DNA of 64,000 nt from Blepharisma stoltei (GCA_914767885.1 CAJZBQ010000017.1:682001-746000), one strand, 5' to 3'; counted from the stretch's first letter, positions 24,301 through 38,300 are shown. Notes: generated from the letters alone by a model not told the origin. A program made the numbers and translations.

Positions 24301-26957
24301 AGGCGATGGGTTTATTATTTCTCACTCAATTTCATTCCCATGCTATTTTTCTAACGAAAAATCTTTAAAAGATATGCATATTTCTAATATTATCCCATAT
24401 TATCAAAATATTAAGAAAGGCGTCCCTTGGATTTTTACGCATAATGGAAAAGAAGTTGGGTTGTTAGTAAAAAACAAAGCAATAAGGTGAAAAATATTGA
24501 ATTATTTATTAATTGTGCATGATGACGAAGAATTAGCTAAATTAAAGCTCAAAGGAGACCAAGAAAGCATGGAAATAATTAACGATATCCAAAACCTTTA
24601 TGAAAATGACATCTCTCAAGATTTGATGCTGAAAAATACTGATAAACTTAAGAATTTCCCTATTTCATTGATTTCCAGAAAAAAAGTGAAATTAAATTCA
24701 ATTTTACCTGGAACTGTTGATAACACTGCTCTCGTGATTGAGGAAAATAAAATCGAAGAAAAAATGAGCAGTGAAGATCCTTCAAAATATTCTTCAACAT
24801 TTTCGTCTTTTTCCAACGCAAAATTTTCAAAAAAGCTTCTTATGGAATCCAAGCAAAAAATTCAAATTCTTCAATGGGTGTTTTTTATCCTTGTAAACGT
24901 TATTTAGATGTCCTCGACTATTGTAATTGTTGTAGGAATTTTAGCTTATATGATAAGTGATGTAACTTATACCACCTCAATGAGCTCGTTTTATCGGTAT
25001 GGGCGTCTTTTATTTGATTTAGGATGAATGTCAGACTCAGCACGAGCAATTGATAAAAATATTATGTTAAATGGAGCAAAAGAACAGTTATATACTTATA
25101 TCTATCGATTGGGAAATACCTCTCTTGAGCTGGAAGATATTCAATTGTATTTAATTGATGATTTTCACAAGTGAGATTATTGTCCATATGCAAAAATAAT
25201 AAAAGAGCCAATTATGCCTCAATGAAATTTTGAAGGTGCCCATCCAAAAATCATATAATGGGTTTTTCCCCTAGATAGCCCTATATGGGCTGTGGATTCT
25301 GGGTGAATTTTTCAATTGGTCTGACCAGCTCATACGTTAGTCGGCCAACTTATTGCTTGCTCCACCAACCAAAGGATTCCGCCCAGAATCCACAGCCCTT
25401 GCAGGGCTATCTCGAGGAAACCCCTATATAAAAATTTTTATGACACTGTCTCTGATTTTATATATGCTGTATTTTTTATTTAGGCTACAAATCTCCTTAA
25501 TGATGTCCAAAATAATCAAACCTATTCTGATCACGTTAAATTTATTGTTTCAAATGGACTGGGCTATACTTTTACTTATGCTAATTTTACAATGAATGAA
25601 ATTGTAAAGTGCGAAGTAAATAGAGTAAAGCATACAGGAAATAATATAGAAGCTCTATTAATGTTTGGGTTCAGCGCACTTGGTATTTCAGTTCTTATTA
25701 TTGCGGGGTACATCATGATGGTATCAAAAAAGCATGATGAGTTTTGGAATTTTGTACTTGAAAGAGCACAATTCTCACTGGCTCACCTAAAAGGTTCTTC
25801 TATTGATCGGCTTTTTATAGTTCATGGGATTGATTATCAGTCTGATGCAGGCGTAGAGGCAGGCCGCTCTAGAAAGAAAATAAAATCAAATTTGCATAAA
25901 CGCTATATATGGAGAGTAATGATATTTTTTGCAATAGTAGCTTCTTATTATTTGTTGATTTATTGCTATTTATACCCAAACTGTAAAGAAAATATGATAA
26001 ATCGACCTAAACTTCTTACTCCCCCCCTCTCCATGAGCGAACAAAATAATCTTGTTTGCTCACGGATGGGTTTAATTTCCTTTTAAAAAAATCTATATAA
26101 AATTTTATAGAATTGTTTTTTTTCAAAATTTAAAAAAATTCTAATTTGTAAAAATTAAGTAGCAAGAATTAATTTAACTTGCAAATTTATGTTTTAAAAC
26201 GCAATTTGTTTTAAAATTAAACAGAATTAGCTCGAGATTTCATTATACTCATTATCGCTTATATATCCAAATTTTTTCCATAAAAAATTTTTGTTCGCTC
26301 ACTGAGGGCGGGTTTTTGGGCAAAAATAGCGATTTTTCTAATGGTTTTGCTCACTCACGGAGGGGGGGATTTAGTAATTTCAACATAAGAAATTCTTTAA
26401 TATCAAGATTATCTGTATTTGCCAGAGAGACAACATCTCCTTACTGAAGCTATCTTTTGCCTTACTCACAGCCTTCGAAAAATCCGAAAGACTCATTAAA
26501 TGAAACTTGATATGAATTGACTAAAAAATCAAGTGAGTTAAACAAAAAAAAATTTTTAGATTTAATGTCAGATGAGTTAAAAACAAAAATATTTGAAAAA
26601 GGAAGCAGCACTTTGAATTATCTTCATTTTGGGTCACAATCTGCAGTTTTTGCAGTTAAAGATGAAATTTATAATATTTTATATTGACAGCTTGTAGCCA
26701 CTTACACACTATACCCATTTTTACTTAAAGTTACAGAAGTTCAAAATGAAATACGCTTAGAATTTACACTAGCTGATAGGGATTCGAAAGATGTGATAAA
26801 CGGTCAGTTAAGTGTAATTATTTACACAACAGTTATATATTCGCTAGCTGTTGTTTTACTTTACTTTTTATATTATTTGCCATATTTGAATGTCCAAATA
26901 AAACAGCTTGAAAGGTTTGGGATTTTGCCTACTATTTTAAGTATGGAATCTGAATAA
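21375..26957 (+). CDS. Gene 4: PAS-domain multipass membrane protein, complete (1386 aa)
   Basis: Start ATG 21375 (MSMSLDFRNDGKES; a second ATG two codons on is equally possible), stop TAA 26955-26957. Removing IESs 22168-22279, 22463-22675, 23558-24098, 25256-25426 and 26017-26371 plus introns 24893-24907 and 25469-25483 leaves 4161 nt, in frame. Domain order as in gene 2: N-terminal membrane block with CDIKHSHSKANLRARSSA, helical region with DERLARIKLSKIS, PAS domain (IAYLNEKAAVTLK, PPPYDLIHEKIM), Ser-rich linker (SSTFSSFSNAKFSKKLL), C-terminal membrane block and tail ADRDSKDVINGQ. TGA is Trp at many sites, for example 21598 and 23011. Confidence 0.88.
22168..22279. other. IES, 112 bp, TA-bounded
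   Basis: TA at 22168-22169 and 22280-22281; the junction gives DSNVIIHQIISALWSIY. Contains the short inverted pair ATGAATG/CATTCAT near its right end. Confidence 0.87.
22463..22675. other. IES, 213 bp, with ACTCCC...GGAG ends
   Basis: Ends TA-ACTCCCAGC and AGAAGGAG-TA. Removal gives VILSIFLQPMVLIFTILLAR. The inside is AT-rich and unlike the CTCCGTGAG MITE. Confidence 0.88.
23558..24098. mobile_element. 541-bp insert in the PAS domain, unknown element
   Basis: The flanks share ATACAC(A/G)AA (23557 and 24098); joining at the TA inside gives PPPYDLIHEKIMKKF, matching gene 2. G+C-richer than the gene. A plus-strand frame near 23760-23850 reads FKIEQEDVSAQAAIKVELAR and another reads TRDRLGGGGRNGGSG; neither is recognised. 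Probably a truncated element. Confidence 0.75.
25256..25426. mobile_element. Palindromic IES with about 43-bp inverted ends (171 bp)
   Basis: The left arm TTCCCCTAGATAGCCCTATA and onward to GGCTGTGGATTCTGGG is inverted on the right as CCCAGAATCCACAGCC...GGGCTATCTCGAGGAAA. TA at 25256-25257 and 25427-25428; removal gives PKIIYKNFYDTVSDF, as in gene 5. Confidence 0.88.
26017..26371 (-). mobile_element. MITE-like IES, CTCCGTGAG family, copy F, inverted (355 bp)
   Basis: The terminal hairpin (CCATGAGCGAACAAAA...TTGTTTGCTCACGGATGG) is at the left end, so the copy lies opposite to A-C. TA at 26017-26018 and 26372-26373; removal gives PKLLSNFNIRNSLISR. Confidence 0.9.
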
Positions 26958-27274
26958 TTAGTTTTTTAAGATTTTTTGTATTTTATATAAATAAATCTTT
27001 TCCGCTTAATAAATAAATTGAGACTGCAGCTGTTGAATCGAATATTAAATATTGAAAATTATTATGTTGATGAAATTCATTGAGAATTGTCGAGTAAGCT
27101 TTATAAGTTTAAATACAAATGCAAAAGCTTCTGATATGAAAAACTTCTTTAAATTTTTATATATCATAGTTTAATTAATAATTAATTTCAAAAATTTCAG
27201 ATTTTTGGCGATTTATGTTATTATCTTCCTTTACTGGGCGGAGCCAGGAACCCATTTTAAGATAAAAAATTATA
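26958..27274. other. Spacer between genes 4 and 5 (317 bp)
   Basis: AT-rich, with no recognised feature. It must hold the gene 4 terminator and gene 5 promoter, so these are short. Confidence 0.6.
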
Positions 27275-30200
27275 ATGTCATTCGATTTTTCTATTGATGA
27301 TAAAGAAAGCAGCCAAAGTCGCGATTTTTTATCGCAGTCGCTATTTTCAAGCCAAATTAAAACTCATTTTTTTACAAATTTTGCTAAGCTTTTTAAGGTC
27401 AAGTATCATAAAAAAACAAAGTGAAATATGCAGATGATCTATGAAATATGCATAAACGCAATTATGACTTTACAGCTAACAAGCCTAATATGATATCCAA
27501 ATTTGGAAATTCAAGAATGAGATACTTATAAAATTTTTTGAATTCGATTAGGAATTGTAAGCTATGATGAGATTTGTGCTTCTTGGAATATTATGGGCTT
27601 TTGCTTTTATGGAACCATAGCTTTAATATCAATTTTTGTAGGCTCGTTTTGAGGTTTTGGAATTTATTTAAAAAAAGACCCACCTGAGTTTTTGGCAGGT
27701 TTTTTTCAAACTATTGCATTTTTGCTAACTACAGTTTGCCTTATCCCAAGCACTATGATTCTCCTTGCAGTTCTTAAATATTCTCTATCTCCTTCAAATA
27801 ATAAGGAATATTCTTCTGGAAATACAATGAATTTCGGAATTCCAGGAGTAATTTGTTCTGTCATTTGCATTTCTTTACTGATACCAATTAGCAGCTTTTC
27901 TGAGCTATTTTCTAGTGATTTAAAGCACTCTCATAGTAAAAAAAATCTTAAAGCTAGATCTTCAGCTGGTTTTGATTTGCAAAGGAGGTGATTTTATATA
28001 GAAGTTTCCTATGTTTGGCGCTGTAAGGCCGATAAATTCTGATCGGAATTTATCGGTAGGTTGCACCAAATCAATGCCTTGGTCGGACCAAAAAGCGATT
28101 TGGTCCGACGAACTTGGAAAGCTCCTGGGAAAATGTCTGCGCTTTTAGCGCTATATAGAGGAAACCTCTATATGGTTTACGTGCTTTACATATATATGCT
28201 TTGGAGATTCATATGTATTAATTCATCAAACTATTTTGGCTGAATGGTCTTTATATATGTTTATTAAAAGTGTCATTATTTTGCAATATTTTAATCCTAT
28301 TGAAAATTCAATTTTTGCTTGTGAATTTGCTTCAGTCACAGTTACAATTTTAGTTTTTGTATTTGGACAGATAATGGATAACGCAATTATAACTGTTGTC
28401 TTTACCCCCTCTTGAAATTGATACAAAAAATTATGTTCCAGTTTAAAGCATTTTTAGGAAAAAGAGTTTATAATTAAATTTTTCTCTGAAAAATATTTTT
28501 ATAAAGTTAATCTACTTTAATTACCCCATTTAAAATATAACTCTTTATCAGTAAATTTTTGATTTGGCAACATTAAATTAAGCATCAAATCTTTTAGCAT
28601 GGAAATTATTATTTTTACCTCATAAAGTTAAATTACACTCGAGCACACCAAAAAACAAAATTTACCAATATTTTATTCAAATTAAAGTGCGGAAGGTTAC
28701 TATATTCCTTCAGCCTATAATAATTATCTTTACTATTTTAATAACTAGAAAGATCTATTATAAGTTACCAAATACTACAAAAACAATAAAAAGTCAGCTT
28801 GATTTTGAAAGAAAATTCAGAGATCTTTTGACTGACAAAAATCAAGAAAATAAAGCAAAAGTTTTAAATTTGTTTAAAAAATACTGAAATTTAAGTCTAT
28901 TTCAAAAAGATAGGTTATTTGTGATATGAGAATTTTACTATTGTCTATTTCTAAAAGATGAGAGATTAGCAAGGATCAAGTTATCGAAAATCTCAACAAT
29001 AAAATCGTCATTTGAAGTTGACATAAAAGTTTGAACGATTTTTAATTGGCTTGCAAAGAGAAAAAATAAGCTATTACCTGATATAAATTATTTGCATTAT
29101 TTAAAGGATTTTAGTGTTGCCAAAAAGATGGATGAGAAATTGTGTTTTATTTTGGTAGAGTTATGCTCTGAATTTTCATCAAAATCACCGAAAATCGAAA
29201 AGCTTATTAAATTAACAAATAAAGCATCTAGTAACATTAACGAGATCACAGAAAATTATAAACTATTAACAGAAAAACATAAAAATCTTGAGAGCTATGA
29301 ATTGTATCAAAGTTTCTTAGAAAACATCACAAATAACCACGACGAAGCAAATATAATTAATAGAAAGAAATCTGGAATAAACAGTTTTTACAGTCAAAAT
29401 AATGATGATGGCTATTTAGAAAACTATGGAAAAGAAGTTGGAGTTATCTTAATTTCCTGCTCAAAAGCTTCATTTGGGTCTATTATTTATCTCAATGAAA
29501 AAGCTGCGTCTATACTGAAATCTTCAATATCAAGTATTTGTGGGACTTCCTATATGACTTTAATACCTCCTCCTTATGATCTTATACACGCAAAATTTAT
29601 GAAACAATTTATTTCTGAGTGCGTATCAACCCACATCCCAGCCCATCAAAATTTAATTTTCCAATGCTCTGATGGATTTTTACTAGAATGCGACTGCTTA
29701 ATTAAGCTATCCGCATTTCATAATTCCCCTTACTTTTTGCTATCATTTAAGCCAAAGAATACATCAAGACATATAGCTTTAATTTCTTCTGAAGGACTAA
29801 TAGCATCCCATTCAATTTCTTTTCCGTGCTATTTCTCCACCGAACAATCTTTAAAAAATCGTCTGATTTTCGAAATAATCCCAGATTTTCAAAAAATGAA
29901 AAAAGGCATACCATGGATTGTTAACCATAATGGCAAAGAATTAGGACTTGTAAGTATTACAAAAAAAATAAAATATAGAGAATTAAACTTATTATTGGTT
30001 ATTCATGACTCTGAAGAATTATCTAAATGAAAATCAAAGGGAAGAAAAATTAGAGATCAAACAGAAATTAATTATGATAAACAAGCTATCGATGAAAACG
30101 ATGCATCGGTATCTCAAGACTTGACACATAATAGTGTTGAAATTAATTTTTTGAAAGTTCCTGGTTTTGCTAAGGTAAGGAGATCGGTAAAATTGAAAAC

Positions 30201-31941
30201 ATTACTACCTAACACAATGGATAATACCAGCGCTCATGGCTTTGAAGACAGGAGAGCAGATGAAAAATTGATAAGTGAGGAACCCTCAAAGCCTTCTTCT
30301 ACTTTTTCGTCATTTTCTCATTCAGGTCTTTCACAGAGGCTGCTTTTAGAGTCCAAGCAAAAAATAAGAATTCTTCAATGGGTGCTTTTTGCGATTGTAA
30401 AAATTATTTAGATGTCTTCGACTATTGCGATTTTTATAGGGATTTTAGTTTATATGATAAGCGATGTGACTCATACCACTAGAATGAGCTCTTTTAATCG
30501 TCTTGGCAATCTTTTATATGATTTTGGGCTATTTACAGATATATCAAGAGCGCTAGACAAAACCATTATTTTAAATGGAGCTAAAGAACTGATAGATAGC
30601 TATGTTTACAAATTGGGCAATCTTACGGTTGAAGTAATAGATCTTCAAACTCATATATTAGATGATTTTAGCCGATGAGACTATTGCTCATATGCAAGCA
30701 TAGCCGACGAGTCAATTATGCCACAATGAAATTTTGAAGAAGTTTTTCCAAAAATTATATACAAAAATTTTTATGACACGGTCACAGATTTCGTATATGC
30801 TGTAATTTTTACTTAGTCAACGAACTATATAGATGATATAGGCAACCATCAAAACTACTCAAGGCATCTTCAATTTCTTTTGGCTAATGGGATGGGATTT
30901 TCTTTTGATTATGCAAATATTACAATGAAGGAAATTGAAAATTGTGAAATAAACAGAATAAAAACCACAGGAGAAAAAATAGATGCTTTATTAATGTTTG
31001 GGTTTGTGGCTCTTGGAGCTTTAATGCTGATAATTTTTTGTTTTGTATTTATAGTATCAAAAAAACATGATGAATTTTGGAATTTTTTAATTGAAAAAGC
31101 ACAGCCATCTTTAGTGCAGTTAAAAGGGTCTTCTATAGATAGACTTTTAAATGTGCATGGGGTTGATTATCAATCGGAAATAAATTGGGAAATGCGCATT
31201 GGTGGCAGAAGGAAGAAAATCAAATCAAATTTATATAAGCGTTATATATGGAGAGTACTGATATTTTTTGCGATTGTTACTTCTTATTATTTATTAATTT
31301 TTTGGTATTTATATCCAAATACCGAAAGAAATATGGTAAATCGGCCAAAATTGCTTAGTAATTTCAATATTCGAAGGTCTCTCTTATCAAGACTAACTGT
31401 TTTTGCACGTGAAACAGCGTTACCTTATTGAAAATATCGTCTACCTTATTCTTATCCACACGAAAACTCTTTTAACTTATTGCTGGAAACGTGAGATGAA
31501 CTAAGCATGAAAACCAAAGAGATAAGAGGAAATGACTTTTTAAGATTAATGTCTGATGAGCTAAAAGAAAGGATATTCGAAAAATTAGATAGCACCTTAG
31601 ATCAGCTTCATTTTGGGGTAAGATCTGCAGTGCTTTCTATTAAAAATGATATTTATAATATTTTATATTGAACAAACTTTGCTCCTTCAGTTATGATCCC
31701 ATTCTTGGGCAAAGTGGCAGAAATTGAAGATGAAATTGGCTTACAATTCGATTTGGCTGATAGAGACTCAAAAAATGTGATAAATAGTCAGCTAAATGAA
31801 ATTATTTACACAACTATTATTTACTCACTGGGTGTTGTTTTGTTTTTCTTTTTGTATTATTTTCTATATTTGAATAAACAGATTAAACAATTGGAGAGTT
31901 TTGGGACTTTGCCGACGATTTTATCAATGGAATCAGATTAG
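27275..31941 (+). CDS. Gene 5: PAS-domain multipass membrane protein, complete (1389 aa)
   Basis: Start ATG 27275 (MSFDFSIDDKESSQSRDF), stop TAG 31939-31941. The least interrupted copy: IESs 27999-28170 and 28403-28697, introns 30397-30411 and 30802-30816; the remainder, 4170 nt, is in frame with TGA as Trp. The His loop reads SSDLKHSHSKKNLKARSSA; Ser replaces the Cys of CDIKHSH, so that Cys is not essential. PAS domain IIYLNEKAASILK, PPPYDLIHAKFM. Ser-rich linker SSTFSSFSHSGLSQRLL. C-terminal block and ADRDSKNVINSQ tail as in the others. No MITE interrupts the RPKLLSNFNIRRS site here, unlike genes 1, 3 and 4. Confidence 0.9.
27999..28170. mobile_element. Hairpin-rich IES (172 bp), possible relative of 25256-25426
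   Basis: The ends GAAGTTTCCT...GGCGCT and AGCGCTATATAGAGGAAACC are inverse. Two inner hairpins: CCGATAAATTC/GAATTTATCGG and TTGGTCGGACC/GGTCCGAC. Joining TA 27999-28000 to 28171-28172 leaves RRWFYIWFTCFTYICFGD, one residue longer than paralogs. Confidence 0.8.
28403..28697. other. IES, 295 bp, TA-bounded
   Basis: Starts TA-CCCCCTCTTGAAATTG. TA at 28403-28404 and 28698-28699; removal gives VVFTIFLQPIIIIFTILITR. Confidence 0.88.
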
Positions 31942-32320
31942 AGCATAACTACTTTTTCTTAAAAATTACAAAAAATTCTTTTTTTAGAAAATCAAAAATA
32001 TGATTATAACCTAAATACATTTTTAATGCTTTATTCAATAGTTTCTGTTTATTAAACCTGCCAAATAATCAATAAATAACTAGTTTGATGATTATGCAAA
32101 AATTGCTTTAATTAATAGAGTCTCAATGAACCCTTTAGCTCTTATTTGCATTAATTTTTATTTAATGCTGTTTCCCGAATGTCTTATAAAAATTAATAGA
32201 AAAATTACTGATCATATTGGCAGCTTAGTAAATTTTCCTGAATTTTTTATTAGAAATGGAACTTAATTTATTCAACCAGATATTAATGAATTTAATCTAT
32301 CATTAATAAATAACAGCCGC
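31942..32320. other. Spacer between genes 5 and 6 (379 bp)
   Basis: AT-rich; nothing recognised. Confidence 0.6.
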
Positions 32321-35300
32321 ATGTCGAGAGATTTAGACACTGCAACAAAAGAAAACAGCGATTTCCATGTATTTTTATCCCAGTCTTTATTTTCTAATAG
32401 AATTAAAGAATATCTATATGGGTTCTTTGGGCAGCTCTTCAAAACAAAATACAGCCATAAAGTAAAGTTCAGAATCCAGCTTGTATATGAGCTTCTTATC
32501 AATTTTACCTTTATTTTGCAGCTTTCTCCTTTGTGGTGGTCTCCAAGCATGAAAGCATCAGGATGGAGCTCATATCGAGGATTTTGGCAAGGGATTGCCT
32601 TTGTCAGCTATGATGAAGTTTGTGCTTATTTTTCAATTATGAATTTTTGCCTTTACGGGACGATTTTTTTGATAGGATCTTGCATTGGGTCATTTTTGAT
32701 ATTTGGATTTTATGCTAATTCACATGATTGTTAATTATTATTTCCTGTGAAAATTAAAGTTAAAATATAAAAAATGGCTTTAATTGAAACTATTCAGCAT
32801 ATATTTACTTTGGAAAAGAGATTCCTTTGATACTTTCCATTTTGCCTCGAAAAATTGCTGTTCTTTTAACTACAGTTTGCATTATTCCAAGCACGATGAT
32901 TTTTGTTATGATGATAAAATACTCAATAGTAAAATACGAAAAAATCCAAGAATACGCAGGAGAGATGTCATCCAGTGTATATAACTATGGAGTATGAGGA
33001 GTTTTTCTAGGACTTTTCTGCCTCTGGGCTTTGATTTTTGTAAATATTTTTAGCGAGTCATTTAGCTGTGATATGAAACATTCCCATTCACAGAAAAATT
33101 TAAAAGCTCGGTCATGTGCTAGTTTTGACTTGCAAAGAAGAGGGTTTTATATGATCATGTGCATTTTATATATTTTTCTAATATGAATGATCACCCTATT
33201 TTTGAAAAATTAATACTAAATAGCTTATTTTTAGGTTTTTAAAGATATTTAAGGCATAATCTATCCTTTCTGCAATAGTTTATGTTTCATTTGGAAACTC
33301 TGATCACGCCTTTGCTTATCAAATTGTTTTACTTATGGGCTCATTATATCTTTTTACAATATGCGTTAAATCTGCACAATATTTTAACGTAATTGAAAAC
33401 TCTATTCAAGCTTGTAACCTAGCGGTGATTTCTTCTACGCTACTGTTTTTTATTTTTGCACAGATTTTAGATAATGCTTTAATCATCATGCTATTTACTT
33501 TCTGCATACTGCCTATTGTAGTTTATCTTACTACAATTATGGTAAATAAAAAGTACCAAAATTTAAGGAAAAATCCAAATATCCCTATAAATCAATATGA
33601 ATTTGAAAGAAAATTCAGGCATCTCCTCAGTGGCGAAAAAGCAACAAATAAAACCAAAATTTTGAATTTATTCTTAAAATTTTGAAAAGAAAGCCAATTT
33701 ATTAAGGACAAGTTGTTTGTTATATGAGAATTTAATTTTTGTTTAGATATGCTAAAAGATGAAAGACTTGCAAGAATTAAGCTCTCAAAAATTGCTTATG
33801 CGAAGTCTTCATTTGAAGGTGATGTACAGGAATGATTAGATTAGATTAAGTTCGTGAGGGTCTTCGCGGTTTATTTCAGCCACTCGCCGCCTTCTCCCAC
33901 TTCAGCCTCTCGGCCTAGGCATGGGATAGCACTTACGCCCTTTTTGTCGACGTCACCAAAAAATGGTGACGTCAGCGCTCTCGAGGTGACACACCCAGGT
34001 ACTTCTTGGGGCAACTCCTATCGGCCAGCCCGTCCGTCCGGAGGTGGGAGACGGTAGGTGTTCTGAAGCCTCCTCCTGTCCTTCATTATTACCTTCGTTG
34101 TCAGGAGTGTGGGGTTGCCTTTGCGACTCTGGTCTTCTTGTCATAGGTCGAGGTAAAAACCCTGCCATGGTGTCCTGGCCAGGGAGAAAAAACCTACCCC
34201 GGACACAAATTCTCCAGGCCCCATCCCTCTTAGACCCACAATGCCCGAGGCAGTGGGAGAAGGACGGGTCAGAGTAGTCACCATTTTTATTTGTGTATAC
34301 AGGAATGAAGATTATTCAATTGGCTTGTCAGGAAAAAGCACTCTTCATTTCCTGACACAAGCTATTTAGAATATTTAAAAGAGTTTAGTAGGATTAGAAG
34401 CCAAGATGAAGAGCTTTGCATGATTTTGACTGAATTACAAGCTGAGTTTTCATTAAAAAAACCAAGGATACAAAAATTGGTAAATTTAGTGAGGAGGTCG
34501 GCCCAGCATATTCTTTATGTATCAGATGGGTACAAAAATTTGATAGAAAAATACAAAAAATTAGAAGCTTTTGAAATATATGCGAGCTATCTTGACGATA
34601 TACTTACTTCAATATGTGAATTATTTTATGGAATTTTAGAGATTTTAGTGAAAAAGAAAAATTAGCTTAGACTTACTCCCCCCCGTGAGTGAACAAAACC
34701 ATTGGAAAAATCCCTATTTTTTGCCCAAAAACCCACAAAAATTTTCTTAATAGAACAATATTTTTATGAAAAAAAAATTGATATATAAGTGCTAATTAGT
34801 ATAATGTAATCTCGAGCTAGTTCTGCTTATTTTTAAAACAAATGCGTTTTAAAAAATAAATTTTATAAATTAAATTAATATTTGCTTCCCAATTTTTTGC
34901 AAATTAGGATTTTTTTAAAAATTTCGAAAAAAAAATTTCTAAATTATTGACATATAAATGGTTTTTAAAAAAAAAAATTTAACCCCCCTCCATGAGTGAG
35001 CAAAATTTTTTTGTTCTCTCACAGAGTGGGGAGAGTTAGCAACATTTTTAAAAAATATATTTTTTGATAAATATTTTCAAGGCTATTAATAGGGAGATTT
35101 AGTTATCATGAAGAAGCAAAAGCTATTGTAAGAAAGAAAAACGGAATTAATTTTTTTAATATAAATCGTGATGCAAGAAGCTTAGAAAACTATGGAAAAG
35201 ATCTCGCTGCAATTCTTGTTTCTTGCTCCGATGAAAATTTTGGAACTATTGTAAGGACCCCCCCCCCCCTCATTTGTCGAATTTTCTAGTCTTTTTTTTA

Positions 35301-38300
35301 TAAGAATTTTTTTTTTTTCAGGACCCCATTTGTCCCAAAATCTAGTCAAAAACGATTTGTCCAATTTTCTAGTCTTTTTTTGTATTTTTTCGAATGCCCT
35401 AAATTCTAGTTTTTTACTTTAAAAATACTAGAAAATGAGACAATTGAGATCCTGAAATTTTTTTTTCTCTATCAAAAATTTTGACTAGAAAATTGGACAA
35501 ATGAGGTCCTAAAAACATTTTTTTTTTCCTATAAAAAAAACTAGAAAAATGGACAAATGATAAAAGACTAGAAAATTGGACAAATGAGGGGGGTCCTTAT
35601 ATATCAATGAAAAAGCTGCTCAGGTACTAAAATCAACAGTTGGGAATATATTGGGGTCTTCTATTATGAATTATATTCCTCAACCTTATGATTCTTTGCA
35701 TGAAAATCTGATGAGGAATTTTATCCTTCAGTGCGACTCAATATCACTCTCAACTCATGAAAAGCTTTTTATCCAGAGCCACGGTGGGTATATAGTTGAG
35801 TGCAATTTTTTAATAAAATTGACCGCTTTTCACAATTGCGCTTATTTTTTATTGTTGTTTTAAAAAAATTTTTCTTTATAAGCTTATATATATGAAAAAT
35901 CCAATAATAGCTAGCAAAATACTAATGAAAAATATGAAATGCACTATAATTTCATTTAGACCTGCTCCAAACATAAGAGAAATAGCTTTAATTACTGATG
36001 AAGGCATTATTATGGCTCATACCGAGTTATTTTCATATTATCTTACTAATCAAGAAAAAGACTTAAAAAACAAAAACTTATCGGAGTTTTTGCCTTTTAG
36101 CAATATAGAAAATTTGCATGATTTTGAGCCATGAATTCTTCCATATGGACTAAGTGAGATGCTTTTAGTTAAAACCAAAAAGCAGATAAAAAATATTTCC
36201 TTAAACATCCTCATTCTAATATAATTTAGCATATTGAATCAATTCACTAGATTATTTACAAAACTATAAAAATAATCTGGAATTATTCTACTAAAGAACC
36301 TTATCATACAAATTCAGCATACACGACGAAAACGAAATTAAAAAATGAAAAGAGGGCCAATCAGAAGACATCATTAGGCACTTAGGCTCATTCCAAATGC
36401 CTACTGAAGATAACGAATCAACCAATAACGTCGTTCCATTTTTCCCAAAGCAAAAACCTTTTGAAGTAAAATTCCACTCAATGAATTCTCAGTCCACTTC
36501 CACAAAACTAGTCGAAAAAACAGAAACTGATATTTTTGCTCGCTCAGATGAAACTTATATTGACCAAGGATACGAAGAAAGCCAGCCTAACGACAAAAGA
36601 TCAAATTCCTCAAAAGCATCGTCGATTAAAAACCCAGCTGCAGAACTATTAAACCATACCGAAAAATTGCTGTCAAACACAAAACGAAAAATAAAAATAT
36701 TGCTGATTGTACTGTTTCTTGTGGTAAAAAATATTTAGATGTCGTCTGTTATTATAACAGTTGTTGGGATTTTAGCGTATATGAAAAATGATGTATTACA
36801 TACAAATGCATTGAGCTCGTTTAGGCATTTTGGGGATTTAATTTATGAGTTTGGCCTTTCAGCAGACTTATCATTAACTTTAGATATTCTATATTAATTT
36901 TCTTAATTTTATGGTAAAATGACTGATTTCTTTATTTTCCTGAAAAATAGGCTAATTATATTAATTTTATAAAATGCAGGTTTAAGGCAGCATACATTGA
37001 TAAAAACTGATAGCTCTTATACAAAAATTGATAAAGTTGCGGACAGCTTAGAAGGCGTTGTTTTAGATCTCGAATATTTACAAGAATCAATTTTTCAAGA
37101 CTTTGAGAAATGGAGCTACTGCAAAAGTTATGAAATTACCGACAGATCTGTAATTCCTCTATGGATTTTTGATGAAAAACGTCCAGAAATTTTATTCAAT
37201 AACTTATATGACGCTATAGCAAGATTCATCACAAATGTAATTATCATATAGGGAAAAAATGTAATTTCTTCAGTTCGACGAGAAAAAAATTACGAAAAAT
37301 ATGCAAAATTTTTATTTGTAAACGGCCTAGGAAACATGTTCCATTACTCAAATCTTACAATGTCAGAATTAGTTGACTGTGAAGTCGACAGAGTAAAAAG
37401 CACAGGAGAAATGATTAATATTCTTTTGCTTTTTGGGTTTGGCACTTTAGGGATTTTGGTTTTAGTAATTGTGGGGTATATAATACTTGTGTCAAAAAAA
37501 TATGACGAATTTTGGAATTTTATTTTAAATCACACACAATTGCAAATGATTATGATAAGATGTGCAGCAATTGATAGGCTTGCAACAACTCATGGAGTTG
37601 AAAACACTTTTGATGTAAATTTAGATGATAAAATAAAGCCAAGCTATATAAGAAAAGTCAAAGGCACCTTATATAAAGAGTATATAAGAAGACTTATGAT
37701 ATTTTTCGTTATAGCTGCGTCTTATTACTTGTTAATTTTCAATTATTTGTACCCAAATCTCGATCAAACTATGATAAATCGTCCAAAACTGCTTAACAAT
37801 TTTATAATTCGAAGATCCCTCCTATCAAGATCATCAATTTTTTCCCAAAGAAATTATCACGATTTCTATTATTACTGTCTCCCAGACCTCTATAACTCTC
37901 CAAATTCTGAAACAATCAAAGACCTCACTATAAAAAAATTAAAAGAAAAAAATACCGAAATAAATGAACAAAAATTTTTTAATTTAATTTCTTCAGAATT
38001 AAAACGAAGACTGTATGAGACAAGTGAGGCAACAATTAAAGAATTAAAAGAAGGGACTCAGGCTGCGATTGATGTAATTATTAGAGATATTGAAAATTAT
38101 GGAAATTCTAGCTATGCTTACGAAGACAGTGTTTTAGAATTTGCGAGTAAAGTTAAGGTAATTCAAGATGAGATAGGAGATTAGTTAGAATAGGTCTGAT
38201 GAGATGCCTTACTGAACTCGGTAAAAGCCTTCCTCTATAGGTGAGTCCACGTCCACCGGTAACAACCGGAAATGAGAACCCTGCAGCCTGGAGGATGGGA

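Noticed and set aside
33854-34277. ORFs of 67-77 codons on both strands in the G+C-rich insert of gene 6
   Set aside because: Open frames are expected in G+C-rich DNA; no domain, and the insert has SINE-like size and a target duplication.
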